Source of the DNA: Brevundimonas sp.
GTDB taxonomy: Bacteria > Pseudomonadota > Alphaproteobacteria > Caulobacterales > Caulobacteraceae
Length of the DNA stretch: 64,000 nucleotides
Direction of reading: 5' to 3'
NCBI GenBank assembly: GCA_003248965.1
Contig: QFQU01000003.1
Location: 95,614-159,613 of the forward strand
Part shown: positions 7,448 to 15,036 of the stretch, piece by piece
Numbering within the stretch: the first letter of the stretch is position 1
How the letters are laid out: every line of letters begins with the position of its first letter
Notes under the pieces: model-generated
Database searches by the model: none
Seen by the model: only the letters and a program-made list of their open reading frames with translations
Told to the model about the DNA's origin: nothing
Position numbers and translations under genes: made by a program

Positions 7448-9313
7448 TCACGCTTTTCGGAAGAACGCGTGGATGCGTTCGGCCAGGGGCTGGCTGACGC
7501 CGTCGACCTTGACCAGATCGACCACGGAGGCGCGGCTGACGCCCTTGGCGGAGCCGAAGGCGTGGAGCAGGGCCTTCTTGCGGCCGGGACCGACGCCTTC
7601 GATCTCGTCCAGCGGGTTCTTCTTGATGTCCATCGAGCGGCGCTTGGCGTGGGCGCCGTTGGCGAAGCGGTGGGCCTCGTCGCGCAGCCGTTGCAGATAG
7701 TAGAGGGCCGGCGACTTCAGCGGCAGCATGAAGGGGGCCTTGCCGGGCATGAAGAACTTCTCCATGCCCGCATCGCGATCCGGCCCCTTGGCCACGCCGA
7801 CCACGGCGATGTCGTCCACCCCCATTTCGGCCATGACGGCCAGCACCTCGGCCAACTGCCCCGCGCCGCCGTCGATCAGCAACAGGTCGGGGCGGACGAC
7901 GTCTTCGCCCTCTTCCTCGTCCTTGATCAGACGGGCGAAGCGGCGACGCATCACCTCGCGCATCATGCCGTAGTCGTCGCCGGGCGTCAGGTCTTCGCCC
8001 CGGATGTTGAACTTGCGATACTGGGACTTCTGGAAGCCCTCGGGGCCGGCGACGACCATGCCGCCCACAGCATTCGTGCCTTGAATGTGAGCGTTGTCGT
8101 AGATCTCGATCCGCTCGGGTCGGCTCTCCAGTCCGAAGGCCTCGCACACCTCGTCCAGAATCTTGCCCTGGGCCGAGCTTTCGGCCAGGCGGCGGCCCAG
8201 GGCCTCGCGCGCATTGGTCAGGGCGTGGTCGACTAGGGCCAGCTTCTCGCCGCGCTGGGGGCGGACGATCTCGACCTTGCGATCCGCCTTCATCGAGAAA
8301 GCCTCTTCCAGCAGCTCCAGCTCGTGCGGGCGGACGTTGGACAGGATCAGGCGCGGGATGGGCTTGTCCTCGTAGAACTGCCCCAGGAAGGCGGCCAGAA
8401 TCTCCGGGTCGGTGTCGGACTTGTCCACGCGCGGGAAATAGGCCCGACCGCCCCAGTTCTGGCCCGCGCGGTAGAAGAAGACCTGGACGCAGGCTTGGCC
8501 GCCGTCGGAATGCAGGGCGAAGACGTCGCCTTCCGCCACGCTGTCGGCGCTGACCGAGTTCTGCATCGATATGGCCGACAGCGCCCGGATGCGGTCGCGC
8601 ACGCGGGCGGCCTGTTCGAAGTCCATGGCGTCCGACGCGGCCTGCATCTCACCCGACAGGCGGCCGATGACGGCGCGCGACTTGCCGCGCAGGAAGGCCT
8701 CGGCCTCGTCCACCAGTTCGCCGTAGTCCTCCAGCGAGATCAGGCCGGTGCAGGGCGCCGAGCAGCGCTTGATCTGATGCAGCATGCAGGGGCGGGTGCG
8801 GGTCTCATAGACGCTGTCCGAACAGGACCGCAGCAGGAAGGCCTTCTGCAGGGTGTTCAGCGTCCGGTTGACCGCCCAGGTCGAGGCGAAGGGGCCGAAA
8901 TACTGGCCGGGCGTGGTGTGGGCGCCGCGATGCTTTCGGATCTGGGGGGCGCGGTGGTCGCTGCGGATCATCAGTTCGGCGAAGGACTTGTCGTCGCGCA
9001 GCACGACGTTGAAGCGCGGCTTCAGCTTCTTGATGAAGTTGGATTCCAGCAGCAGGGCCTCGGTCTCGGACGCCGTGACCACCAGCTCCATCGACCGGGT
9101 CTGGGCTACCATCAGGCCGATGCGCTGGGTGTGGAAGCGGCCCTGGGCGTACTGGACGATGCGCTTCTTCAGGCTGCGGGCCTTGCCGACATAGAGGCAC
9201 GATCCGTCCTCGCCATACATGCGATAGACGCCCGGCTTGTCGGGCGCGCGCCGCGCCTCGTCGGCGATCAGCGCGGCGGCGGTCAATTTCGAATCGGGCG
9301 TCGCCTCGGTCAT
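7448..9313 (-). CDS. uvrC: Excinuclease ABC subunit C
   Basis: This 621-residue nucleotide excision repair endonuclease has an N-terminal GIY-YIG domain (PGVYRMYGEDGSCLYVGKA, residues about 27-45) that makes the 3-prime incision. A UVR/UvrB-binding segment lies near DAMDFEQAARVRDRIRAL, the RNase H-like C-nuclease domain carries IEIYDNAHIQGTNAVG and LLLIDGGAGQL, and a helix-hairpin-helix pair ends the protein (LDEIEGVGPGRKKALL and HAFGSAKGVSRAS). The length is normal. It is first in a probable run with carbonic anhydrase and pgsA. Confidence 0.97.
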   Translation of the reverse strand: MTEATPDSKLTAAALIADEARRAPDKPGVYRMYGEDGSCLYVGKARSLKKRIVQYAQGRFHTQRIGLMVAQTRSMELVVTASETEALLLESNFIKKLKPRFNVVLRDDKSFAELMIRSDHRAPQIRKHRGAHTTPGQYFGPFASTWAVNRTLNTLQKAFLLRSCSDSVYETRTRPCMLHQIKRCSAPCTGLISLEDYGELVDEAEAFLRGKSRAVIGRLSGEMQAASDAMDFEQAARVRDRIRALSAISMQNSVSADSVAEGDVFALHSDGGQACVQVFFYRAGQNWGGRAYFPRVDKSDTDPEILAAFLGQFYEDKPIPRLILSNVRPHELELLEEAFSMKADRKVEIVRPQRGEKLALVDHALTNAREALGRRLAESSAQGKILDEVCEAFGLESRPERIEIYDNAHIQGTNAVGGMVVAGPEGFQKSQYRKFNIRGEDLTPGDDYGMMREVMRRRFARLIKDEEEGEDVVRPDLLLIDGGAGQLAEVLAVMAEMGVDDIAVVGVAKGPDRDAGMEKFFMPGKAPFMLPLKSPALYYLQRLRDEAHRFANGAHAKRRSMDIKKNPLDEIEGVGPGRKKALLHAFGSAKGVSRASVVDLVKVDGVSQPLAERIHAFFRKA

Positions 9314-9329
9314 CCGCCCGGATATAGGG

Positions 9330-9776
9330 TCAGGACCGGCGAACCAGAAGGACGCCCGCCAGCACCAGTCCGACGCCAGCGATCCGGCCCAGGCTCAGCG
9401 GTTGTTGCGGCACCCCCAGGACGCCGAAGTGGTCCAGCGCCAGGCTGATCAGAAGCTGGCCGCCCACCATCAGGGTGATGGTCATGGCCACCCCAAGGCG
9501 CGGCACGCCCCAGGCGGCGGCGACCACGAAACAGGCGCCGTAGGCCCCGCCCAGCCAGGTGTACCAAGGCAGGGCGCGGGTCGCTGCGACATCCGGGCGC
9601 GCGTGGAGGATCGCCGCGACCACGCCCAAGGCCACGGTCCCGACAGCGAAGGAGACGAGGGCCGCATTGACCGGCGAGGCCACGGCCGTCGCCAACCTGG
9701 CGTTGGTCGGCGCCTGAAGGGCGGTGGCGCCCCCGGCCAGGACGACGACGAGGATGGCGATCAGCGACGGGTTCAT
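9330..9776 (-). CDS. DMT family transporter, DUF606/YdcZ type
   Basis: This 148-residue membrane protein has about five hydrophobic helices. The N-terminus ALQAPTNARLATAVASPVNAALVSFAVGT is the hallmark of the DUF606 (YdcZ) half-size transporters, which act as dimers. LSLALDHFGVLGVPQQPLSLGRIAGVGLVLAGVLLV matches the family C-terminus. The substrate is not known. It lies 16 bases upstream of uvrC on the same strand and could be co-transcribed with it. Confidence 0.85.
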   Translation of the reverse strand: MNPSLIAILVVVLAGGATALQAPTNARLATAVASPVNAALVSFAVGTVALGVVAAILHARPDVAATRALPWYTWLGGAYGACFVVAAAWGVPRLGVAMTITLMVGGQLLISLALDHFGVLGVPQQPLSLGRIAGVGLVLAGVLLVRRS

Positions 9777-9807
9777 GTCCCTTGGCTAGCACGGTCACGA
9801 CCGTTTG

Positions 9808-10671
9808 CTAGCCCAGGATGAAGCGGGCGGCGCGTTCGCCCTCCGGATCGCCGGCGACGCCGAAGTCGCGCTTTATGGTCATGTGGCTGTCGTTCGGGGC
9901 CGGCACGACCTCGGCGTGGCCGCCCGCGCGGATCAGGGCCTCGGCCAGGGCGCGGCTCTGGGCGGCCGAATCCTGACGCCTTGCGACGTGGAAGATGAGG
10001 AAGGGCGGATAGGCCGCGCCGGGCCGAATACGCAGGAGGGGCGACAGGGCGGCGGCCTGATCCCCGAACGCCTGATCATAGGTCCTGCCCAGCCATTGGT
10101 CGATCGGGCCGTCGGCGCGCGGGGCCGTGGCGTCATAGCCGGCGCCGTCCAGCAGGATCACCCCCGCCAGGTCGGACGGCTTAAGCCCGACCGCGCCCAG
10201 ATAGTCGGGATCGACCCCGACCAGGGCGGCCAAGTGGGCGCCGGCCGAATGGCCCAGAAGATAGATCGGCCGACCGGGCAGGCGATGCTTCAAATCGGCG
10301 ACGGCGGCGGCGACGTCCAGGGCCGACTCGCGCGCGCTGACGGCGGGCGCCAGCCGGTAGCTGGTCGAGGCGAGGGTCAGGCCATGTCGCCGGGCGTAGT
10401 CGGGCAGGGCGGCGACCATGGTCCGTTCGCCCCGCGACCAGCCCCCGCCGTGCACGAACATCAGGATCGGCCCGGTCCCCCCGTCTGCATAGAGGTCATA
10501 GGCCTGAAGCGGATCGGGGCCGAAGGCGAAGGTGTGGGCAGGCGCGACCGCCGGGGCCTCAGACGCCGTCCGACGACGTCGCCCATCGCCGCGTGTCTGG
10601 GCCAGGGCGTGGCCTGGCAAGGCGGCGCTGAGGGCCAGACCGATCAGGGTCAGGCGACGCGAGACGAGCAT
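9808..10671 (-). CDS. Alpha/beta hydrolase, exported, HSL/esterase-like
   Basis: This 287-residue protein starts at 10671 (MLVSRRLTLIGLALSAALPG) with a signal peptide ending near ALA at about 24; the longer open frame upstream is the shadow of the NUDIX gene. It has the oxyanion motif FVHGGGWSRGER, nucleophile elbow LLGHSAGAHLAAL, and a likely acid and histidine in the last third (NDSHMTI). The fold is that of small esterases or arylformamidase-like hydrolases. It lies alone between a DMT transporter and the NUDIX gene; the substrate is unknown. Confidence 0.87.
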   Translation of the reverse strand: MLVSRRLTLIGLALSAALPGHALAQTRGDGRRRRTASEAPAVAPAHTFAFGPDPLQAYDLYADGGTGPILMFVHGGGWSRGERTMVAALPDYARRHGLTLASTSYRLAPAVSARESALDVAAAVADLKHRLPGRPIYLLGHSAGAHLAALVGVDPDYLGAVGLKPSDLAGVILLDGAGYDATAPRADGPIDQWLGRTYDQAFGDQAAALSPLLRIRPGAAYPPFLIFHVARRQDSAAQSRALAEALIRAGGHAEVVPAPNDSHMTIKRDFGVAGDPEGERAARFILG

Positions 10672-10732
10672 GGGGCGATCCTTCCGAACGGGCTTGACCG
10701 TTCTGAAACGCGCCGCCGGGGCGTTTTCCGTC

Positions 10733-11203
10733 TCACCAGGCGTGGGAAACCGGGGCGGCGTCGAAGATTTCGGCCAGGCGCGCACGGGTGCTGCGATGAG
10801 CGTCGTCGGGCAGGGCGGAGGGGTGAAACCAGCCGATTTCCGCGATCTCGCCCTGGCTGGCGCGCGGCCCCTGGTCGAAGGCGTCGATCCGGAACACCGC
10901 CACATGGTCGCCCGGAAAGAACCGCTCGTTCGAATGCAGCGACAGCAGGACCGGCTCTCCGCGCGCGATCACCCCGGCTTCCTCGCGCAGTTCGCGCACT
11001 ACGGCCGCCTGGGTCGTTTCGCCCCGATCCACCCCGCCGCCGGGCAGCCACCAGCCCGCCAGATAGGTGTGCTTCACCAGCAGAACCCGCCCCTCGCCGT
11101 CCACCGCCACCGCCCGCACCCCCAGCGTCTTGCCCCGCGTCAGCCGCGACCAGGCGAAGAAGAGAGGGCGGGTGAAGGGTTCGACGTGGATGCGCCAGGT
11201 CAT
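10733..11203 (-). CDS. NUDIX hydrolase
   Basis: This 156-residue protein starts at MTWRIHVEPF (11203). The Nudix box is complete: GGGVDRGETTQAAVVRELREEAGV, with the REExxE metal-binding core. LLVKHTYLAGWWLPGGG before it is typical of members that clean up nucleoside diphosphate derivatives. The substrate cannot be set from the sequence. It ends 61 bases before the esterase start on the same strand. Confidence 0.9.
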   Translation of the reverse strand: MTWRIHVEPFTRPLFFAWSRLTRGKTLGVRAVAVDGEGRVLLVKHTYLAGWWLPGGGVDRGETTQAAVVRELREEAGVIARGEPVLLSLHSNERFFPGDHVAVFRIDAFDQGPRASQGEIAEIGWFHPSALPDDAHRSTRARLAEIFDAAPVSHAW

Positions 11204-11251
11204 TCTATCGTCCTCAGCGGCCCATATCCCAGGTCGTAGAGAGCGCAACCT

Positions 11252-12019
11252 TCAAAAGGCATGGCCGGATTTATCTTGACCGTTCTGCGATGGATTATCG
11301 GGAAATAGTCTCAGCAGCCCTTGCTGCGGACTATGCTGACAAGCTTTTATACCCCACTGGCCTCTACGCTCGGCTGCGCTCGACGGATTGATGGCCCAGT
11401 AGTCAGTGATCGATGCTCTCAACTGGCCATCGACGATTAGTCTCTCGCCAGACCGATATAGCCCACGCGCTTCTTCTGGCGCGTCATCGAACCGCACGAA
11501 TACCGCGGCATCCGCCGGCGCCTTGCCCACGTAGCTGTATGTTAAGCATCGGCCGACATAGCTTGCCGGCCTCGACCTTCCGCGTCCCGCTTGTCTTGCG
11601 AACCATGCTGTTTCCGCTTCGCAACGCGCATCACCATCCGGCGCAAGTTCGAACTTGTAGACGCCAGACGGTTCGCCCCGCGTGGGGCCGAAATAGTAGC
11701 CGTCGCCAGGCCCCATGTTGATATACAAGGCGCGGGCGATCCCGCTGCGCAGCCACAAGTCTTCTCCGCTGCCTATTCCTATAAGTTGCGACGCGGTCTG
11801 GAAGCCGGGATCATCCGCAGGATCACGGGAAAGGTTGCCCGGCATCCAAACGTCGATCCCATAAGGGCGCTCGCCAAACCAGCGTAAAGCTGCATCCTGC
11901 TCACACCGGCGTTTCATCTCGAAAAGCATGGCGGGGCTGGGACGATCCGCTAGATACAACGTCGTCAGACATCCCGACAGCGGCGCTGCCATAATGATGG
12001 CTAGCAGTATTCGTGACAT
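11252..12019 (-). CDS. Putative lipoprotein, unknown function
   Basis: This 255-residue product starts at ATG 12019. It begins MSRILLAIIMAAPLSGCLTT, a signal peptide with a lipobox (LSGC, cysteine 17), so a lipid-anchored exported protein is predicted. The mature part has four further cysteines (RRCEQDA, ARCEAE, GRCLTY, KACQHS) that could form disulfides. No family is recognised. Base composition is lower in GC than the neighbours, and the frame is open far upstream only because it lies antisense to the next gene. Confidence 0.7.
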   Translation of the reverse strand: MSRILLAIIMAAPLSGCLTTLYLADRPSPAMLFEMKRRCEQDAALRWFGERPYGIDVWMPGNLSRDPADDPGFQTASQLIGIGSGEDLWLRSGIARALYINMGPGDGYYFGPTRGEPSGVYKFELAPDGDARCEAETAWFARQAGRGRSRPASYVGRCLTYSYVGKAPADAAVFVRFDDAPEEARGLYRSGERLIVDGQLRASITDYWAINPSSAAERRGQWGIKACQHSPQQGLLRLFPDNPSQNGQDKSGHAF

Positions 12020-12133
12020 TTCAAACTCTCGTAGATCGGACCTTAGCGTCAGGCGCGTTTCAGGCAAGTCACCCAACCCCGCTTGAACCCCGCCCCGTCC
12101 CGCTCTAAGCCAAGGGGACAACAGGAGCATATC

Positions 12134-12214
12134 ATGCTGGCGCTCGGCATCATCTTCGGCTTCATCGCCGTCATCGCGGCTTTCAATGTGTTCGAGTTCG
12201 GTCGGGTTGACTGA
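12134..12214 (+). CDS. Small membrane peptide, 26 residues
   Basis: A 27-codon frame starts at ATG 12134, with CAGGAG seven bases upstream, and ends TGA 12212-12214. It encodes one hydrophobic helix (LALGIIFGFIAVIAAFNVFEF) and a short polar end. Its stop overlaps the start region of the FolM-like reductase (12186 or TTG 12207), suggesting coupling. No family is recognised. The evidence is the ribosome site and the clean helix. Confidence 0.5.
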   Translation: MLALGIIFGFIAVIAAFNVFEFGRVD

Positions 12215-12968
12215 GGCTTCGGCGCGCTCTCGACGGGGCGTCGCCCTGGTCACGGGCGGGGCGCGCAGGATCGGGCGGGCCATTTGTCTGAGGCTGGCCG
12301 AGGCCGGGTTCGACGTGGCGATCCACCACCATGCGTCGGGCGACGATGCTCGGAACCTGGCGGACGAGATCGCGTCTTTGGGACGGCGCACCTGTTTGTT
12401 GCCGGCCGACCTGAGGGACGAGGCGCGGGTGCGCGCCCTGGTCGGCGAGGCGGCCGAGGCGCTGGGGCCGGTAACGGCCCTGGTCAACAACGCCTCGGTA
12501 TTCGAGGACGACCGCATCGGCGGCCTGACCCGCGAAAGCTGGGACAAACATATCGAGACCAATCTGCGGGCGCCTATCGTGCTGGCCGAGGCCTTCGCCG
12601 CCCAGGCGTCGGAGGGGGTCATCGTCAATCTGCTGGATCAGAAGGTGCTGAAGCCGGACCCGCGCTTCTTCTCCTACAGCCTGTCACGCAACGCCCTGTG
12701 GTGGGCGACCCGGACCCTGGCCCAGGCGCTGGCGCCGGGCGTCCGCGTCAACGGGGTGGGGCCGGGGCCGACCCTGCCGTCCATCCATCAGACGCCCGAG
12801 GAGTTCGCCGCCGAGGCGACGGCCACCCTGCTGGAACGGCCCGGCAGCCCGGAGGCGGTGGCCGAAGCGGTGCTGTGGCTGATTGACGCCCGCATGGTCA
12901 CGGGCCAGATGATCGCCGTCGATGGCGGCCAGCACCTGGCCTGGCGCACGCCCGACATTCTGGAGTAG
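12186..12968 (+). CDS. SDR family reductase, FolM/pteridine-reductase-like
   Basis: This Rossmann-fold oxidoreductase of up to 260 residues has a TGGARRIGRAI cofactor loop; the arginines suggest NADPH. It also has NNAS, ETNLRAP and a C-terminal DGGQHLAW. It sits six bases ahead of folB, so a role in dihydropteridine reduction is likely. The catalytic motif is odd: the family normally has Tyr-x3-Lys, but here the codons give YSLSRNALWW, with arginine in the lysine place. The start is ambiguous: ATG 12186 or TTG 12207, both inside the preceding 26-codon frame. Confidence 0.82.
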   Translation: MCSSSVGLTEASARSRRGVALVTGGARRIGRAICLRLAEAGFDVAIHHHASGDDARNLADEIASLGRRTCLLPADLRDEARVRALVGEAAEALGPVTALVNNASVFEDDRIGGLTRESWDKHIETNLRAPIVLAEAFAAQASEGVIVNLLDQKVLKPDPRFFSYSLSRNALWWATRTLAQALAPGVRVNGVGPGPTLPSIHQTPEEFAAEATATLLERPGSPEAVAEAVLWLIDARMVTGQMIAVDGGQHLAWRTPDILE

Positions 12969-12974
12969 CCCTGC

Positions 12975-13373
12975 GTGACATCCCCATCCCCCGCGACGCC
13001 GTTTCCGGCCGAGGAGCCGGTGCGGTTCGAGCGTCTGGACGTCTTCGTGCGCGGGCTGGAGGTCGAGGCGGGCATCGGCGTCTACGATCACGAACAGGGC
13101 CGGCTGCAGCGGTTGGTGATCGACGTGACCCTGGCGCTCGAGCCACGGCCCATCGAAAAGTTGGGCGACACCATAAATTATGAGACGGTGGCCGAGGCTG
13201 CGCACGCCATCGCCGCCGAGGGGCATGTGGGGTTGGTGGAGACCTTCGCCGAACGGCTGGCGCGGGCCTGTCTGGAGGACGGACGGGTGCGGCGGGCGAC
13301 GGTGCGGATCGAAAAGCCAGGCGCGCTGAACGCGGTCGCGGCGCCCGGCTGCGAGATCGTTCTGGCGCGCTGA
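12975..13373 (+). CDS. folB: Dihydroneopterin aldolase
   Basis: This 132-residue tetrahydrofolate pathway enzyme converts 7,8-dihydroneopterin to 6-hydroxymethyl-dihydropterin and glycolaldehyde. The family shape is clear: RLDVFVRGLEVEAGIGVYDHEQGRLQRLVIDV, then DTINYETVAEAA and LVETFAERLA with the substrate-binding glutamate, and IEKPGALNAV with the catalytic lysine near the end. It starts with GTG 12975, six bases after the FolM-like gene; the two are surely an operon. The first 15 residues are a low-complexity extension. Confidence 0.93.
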   Translation: MTSPSPATPFPAEEPVRFERLDVFVRGLEVEAGIGVYDHEQGRLQRLVIDVTLALEPRPIEKLGDTINYETVAEAAHAIAAEGHVGLVETFAERLARACLEDGRVRRATVRIEKPGALNAVAAPGCEIVLAR

Positions 13374-13468
13374 CGCCGCGCGCACGGTTGCGTCGATCCG
13401 GCCGGGCGGCCATTGTCCGCTGGTGAGTCCTGCCGCCTGACGCGGCGTGAGAGAAGCGTTCGAACCCC

Positions 13469-14152
13469 ATGGCCGAAACCGGCGATCCGAAAGGCCCGTT
13501 CCGCGACGATCCCCACCGCCCGGCGGGGGACGACCCCGACGCCCTGGTCGGTTTCGTCTCTCCGGCGTCGTTGACCGGCCGGCTGCGGCCCCGGCCCGCA
13601 GAATCTGAACCGGAGCCAGAGGCCGAGCCGGACCTGTTCGATCCGCCGGCGCCGGGCCCGTTCGACCGGACCGAGCCGACGACGCCGACGGCCCGGTTCG
13701 ACACCTCCAGGCCTGTGACGCCACACGTGTTCACGACGCCGCAGGACGCGTCCGCATCCGCCGCGCGTTCGTATGACCGTTCCAGCATTCGTTCGGCCGT
13801 CGATCCCGAACCCGCGCCCCCGGTCGCAGCGCCGATGAGCGTGTTCGCCGTCTATGTCTTGATCCTGCTGGCGGTGCCGACGCTGGGCGTCGCGGCCCTG
13901 GCGGGCCTTGCCGCCGTCACCGGGCGCGACGGCCCGCGCGACCCCATGGCCGCCAGCCACTTCGCCTATCAGCAGCGGACGCTGTGGGGCGCGGCCGTCG
14001 GCGCGGTGATCGGCGCCCTGTTGATCGTGGTCAATATCGGCGTGGTGGTCCTGTTCTTTCTGGCGGTCTGGCTGCTGGCGCGCGGAGCCTATGGGGTGCT
14101 ACGGCTGAAGAGCGGCAAGCCCATCCCCCATCCGCGCAGCTGGCTGTTCTAG
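13469..14152 (+). CDS. Membrane protein with disordered N-terminus, DUF4870-like
   Basis: This 227-residue protein has acidic, proline-rich low-complexity sequence in residues 1-125 (EPEPEAEPD and similar), then three transmembrane segments (about 127-150, 172-190 and 192-212). The membrane part, with FAYQQRTLWGAAVGAVIGALL and ARGAYGVLRLKSGKPI, resembles the DUF4870/Tic20-like family of small bacterial membrane proteins. The function is unknown. It appears monocistronic. Confidence 0.78.
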   Translation: MAETGDPKGPFRDDPHRPAGDDPDALVGFVSPASLTGRLRPRPAESEPEPEAEPDLFDPPAPGPFDRTEPTTPTARFDTSRPVTPHVFTTPQDASASAARSYDRSSIRSAVDPEPAPPVAAPMSVFAVYVLILLAVPTLGVAALAGLAAVTGRDGPRDPMAASHFAYQQRTLWGAAVGAVIGALLIVVNIGVVVLFFLAVWLLARGAYGVLRLKSGKPIPHPRSWLF

Positions 14153-14207
14153 GAACGAAGGCCGCCCGGTCGCCTTATTCTCCGAAATGACGATTAAGGA
14201 GACGACG

Positions 14208-14492
14208 ATGGGCGATCTCAGGGACGACAGGACGGATCAACGGTTCGTTCAGGACTTCGAGGGCGAAGACGGCGCGGGCCAGGTCTGGGCCGACTACGCC
14301 GTGCGCGACGGCGTCCATTTCATCCTGCATGTGGAGGCCGAGCCGTCTCTGCGGGGCACGGGGGCGGCGGGCCGGTTCATGCAGGCCCTGGCCGATCATG
14401 CGCGCCAGGATGGGCTGAAGCTGGTCCCGCGCTGCAGCTATGCGGTGGCCTGGTTCCGGCGGCATGCCGACTATGCCGACGTCCTGGCCTGA
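14208..14492 (+). CDS. GNAT-like N-acetyltransferase, YjdJ/COG2388 type
   Basis: This 94-residue mini-GNAT protein starts at 14208, chosen because AAGGAG stands five bases ahead; an in-frame ATG at 14187 lacks one. The acetyl-CoA loop is SLRGTGAAGRFM and the family C-terminus is LKLVPRCSYAVAWFRRHADYADVL, almost diagnostic of the COG2388 group. The acceptor is unknown. Confidence 0.87.
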   Translation: MGDLRDDRTDQRFVQDFEGEDGAGQVWADYAVRDGVHFILHVEAEPSLRGTGAAGRFMQALADHARQDGLKLVPRCSYAVAWFRRHADYADVLA

Positions 14493-14610
14493 CGCTGCAA
14501 GACGCCTCGTTCGGGCTTTCGATCGACGTATCGGCCTCGGGTTGGCGCCAAGTCGCCGTGACGATCCCAGACGCGGGCCCAGACGCGGGCGCGTCTCGGT
14601 GGATCGGGGC

Positions 14611-14928
14611 TCAGCCGACGCGACCGACGATAGTTTTTATGGTTTCGGCCTTGGTCGGCAGATCGGCGGCCAGACGGGCGGCGATCTCGCGTGCGCCGAC
14701 CGGATAGGCGTCTCCGCCGGCTGCGATCTCCTTGGCCTTTTCGGCGGCCTGCATCAGGAGGCGCTCCAGCTGCTCGATCTCTTCCAACGCCAGGGCGTGG
14801 GCTTCGAGCTGCAGGCGTTTGACCCGTTCCGCCGTCGTTTCGGGCGCACGCATCAGGTCGTAAACAGCGGATTCGACGCCTACCAGCCGCAGATCGGGCT
14901 TGGCTTCGCCGCCGGTCTTCTTGGTCAT
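14611..14928 (-). CDS. Conserved-type hypothetical protein, alpha-helical, 105 residues
   Basis: This 105-residue soluble protein is strongly helical: RVKRLQLEAHALALEEIEQLERLLMQAAEKAKEIA has coiled-coil-like heptads. It is charged and has no signal or membrane segment. No family is recognised with confidence. The gene is isolated; the stretch from 14493 to 14610 shows nothing. A seven-base palindrome (AGCTCAG-G-CTGAGCT) lies at 14943-14957 just upstream of the start. Confidence 0.65.
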   Translation of the reverse strand: MTKKTGGEAKPDLRLVGVESAVYDLMRAPETTAERVKRLQLEAHALALEEIEQLERLLMQAAEKAKEIAAGGDAYPVGAREIAARLAADLPTKAETIKTIVGRVG

Positions 14929-15036
14929 GGAATCATTCCCCCAGCTCAGGCTGAGCTTTCAGGGTGATCCAGTTGAAGCGCGACGTCGAGCTTGGCTGTA
15001 ACGGTTGTCGCGACCCTGTGGCCGCGACGCATCGTT

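Noticed and set aside
15007..15028. Hairpin GTCGCG/CGCGAC as a terminator for mdoH
   Set aside because: No T run on the minus strand after the stem; it may be structural only, so it was not listed.
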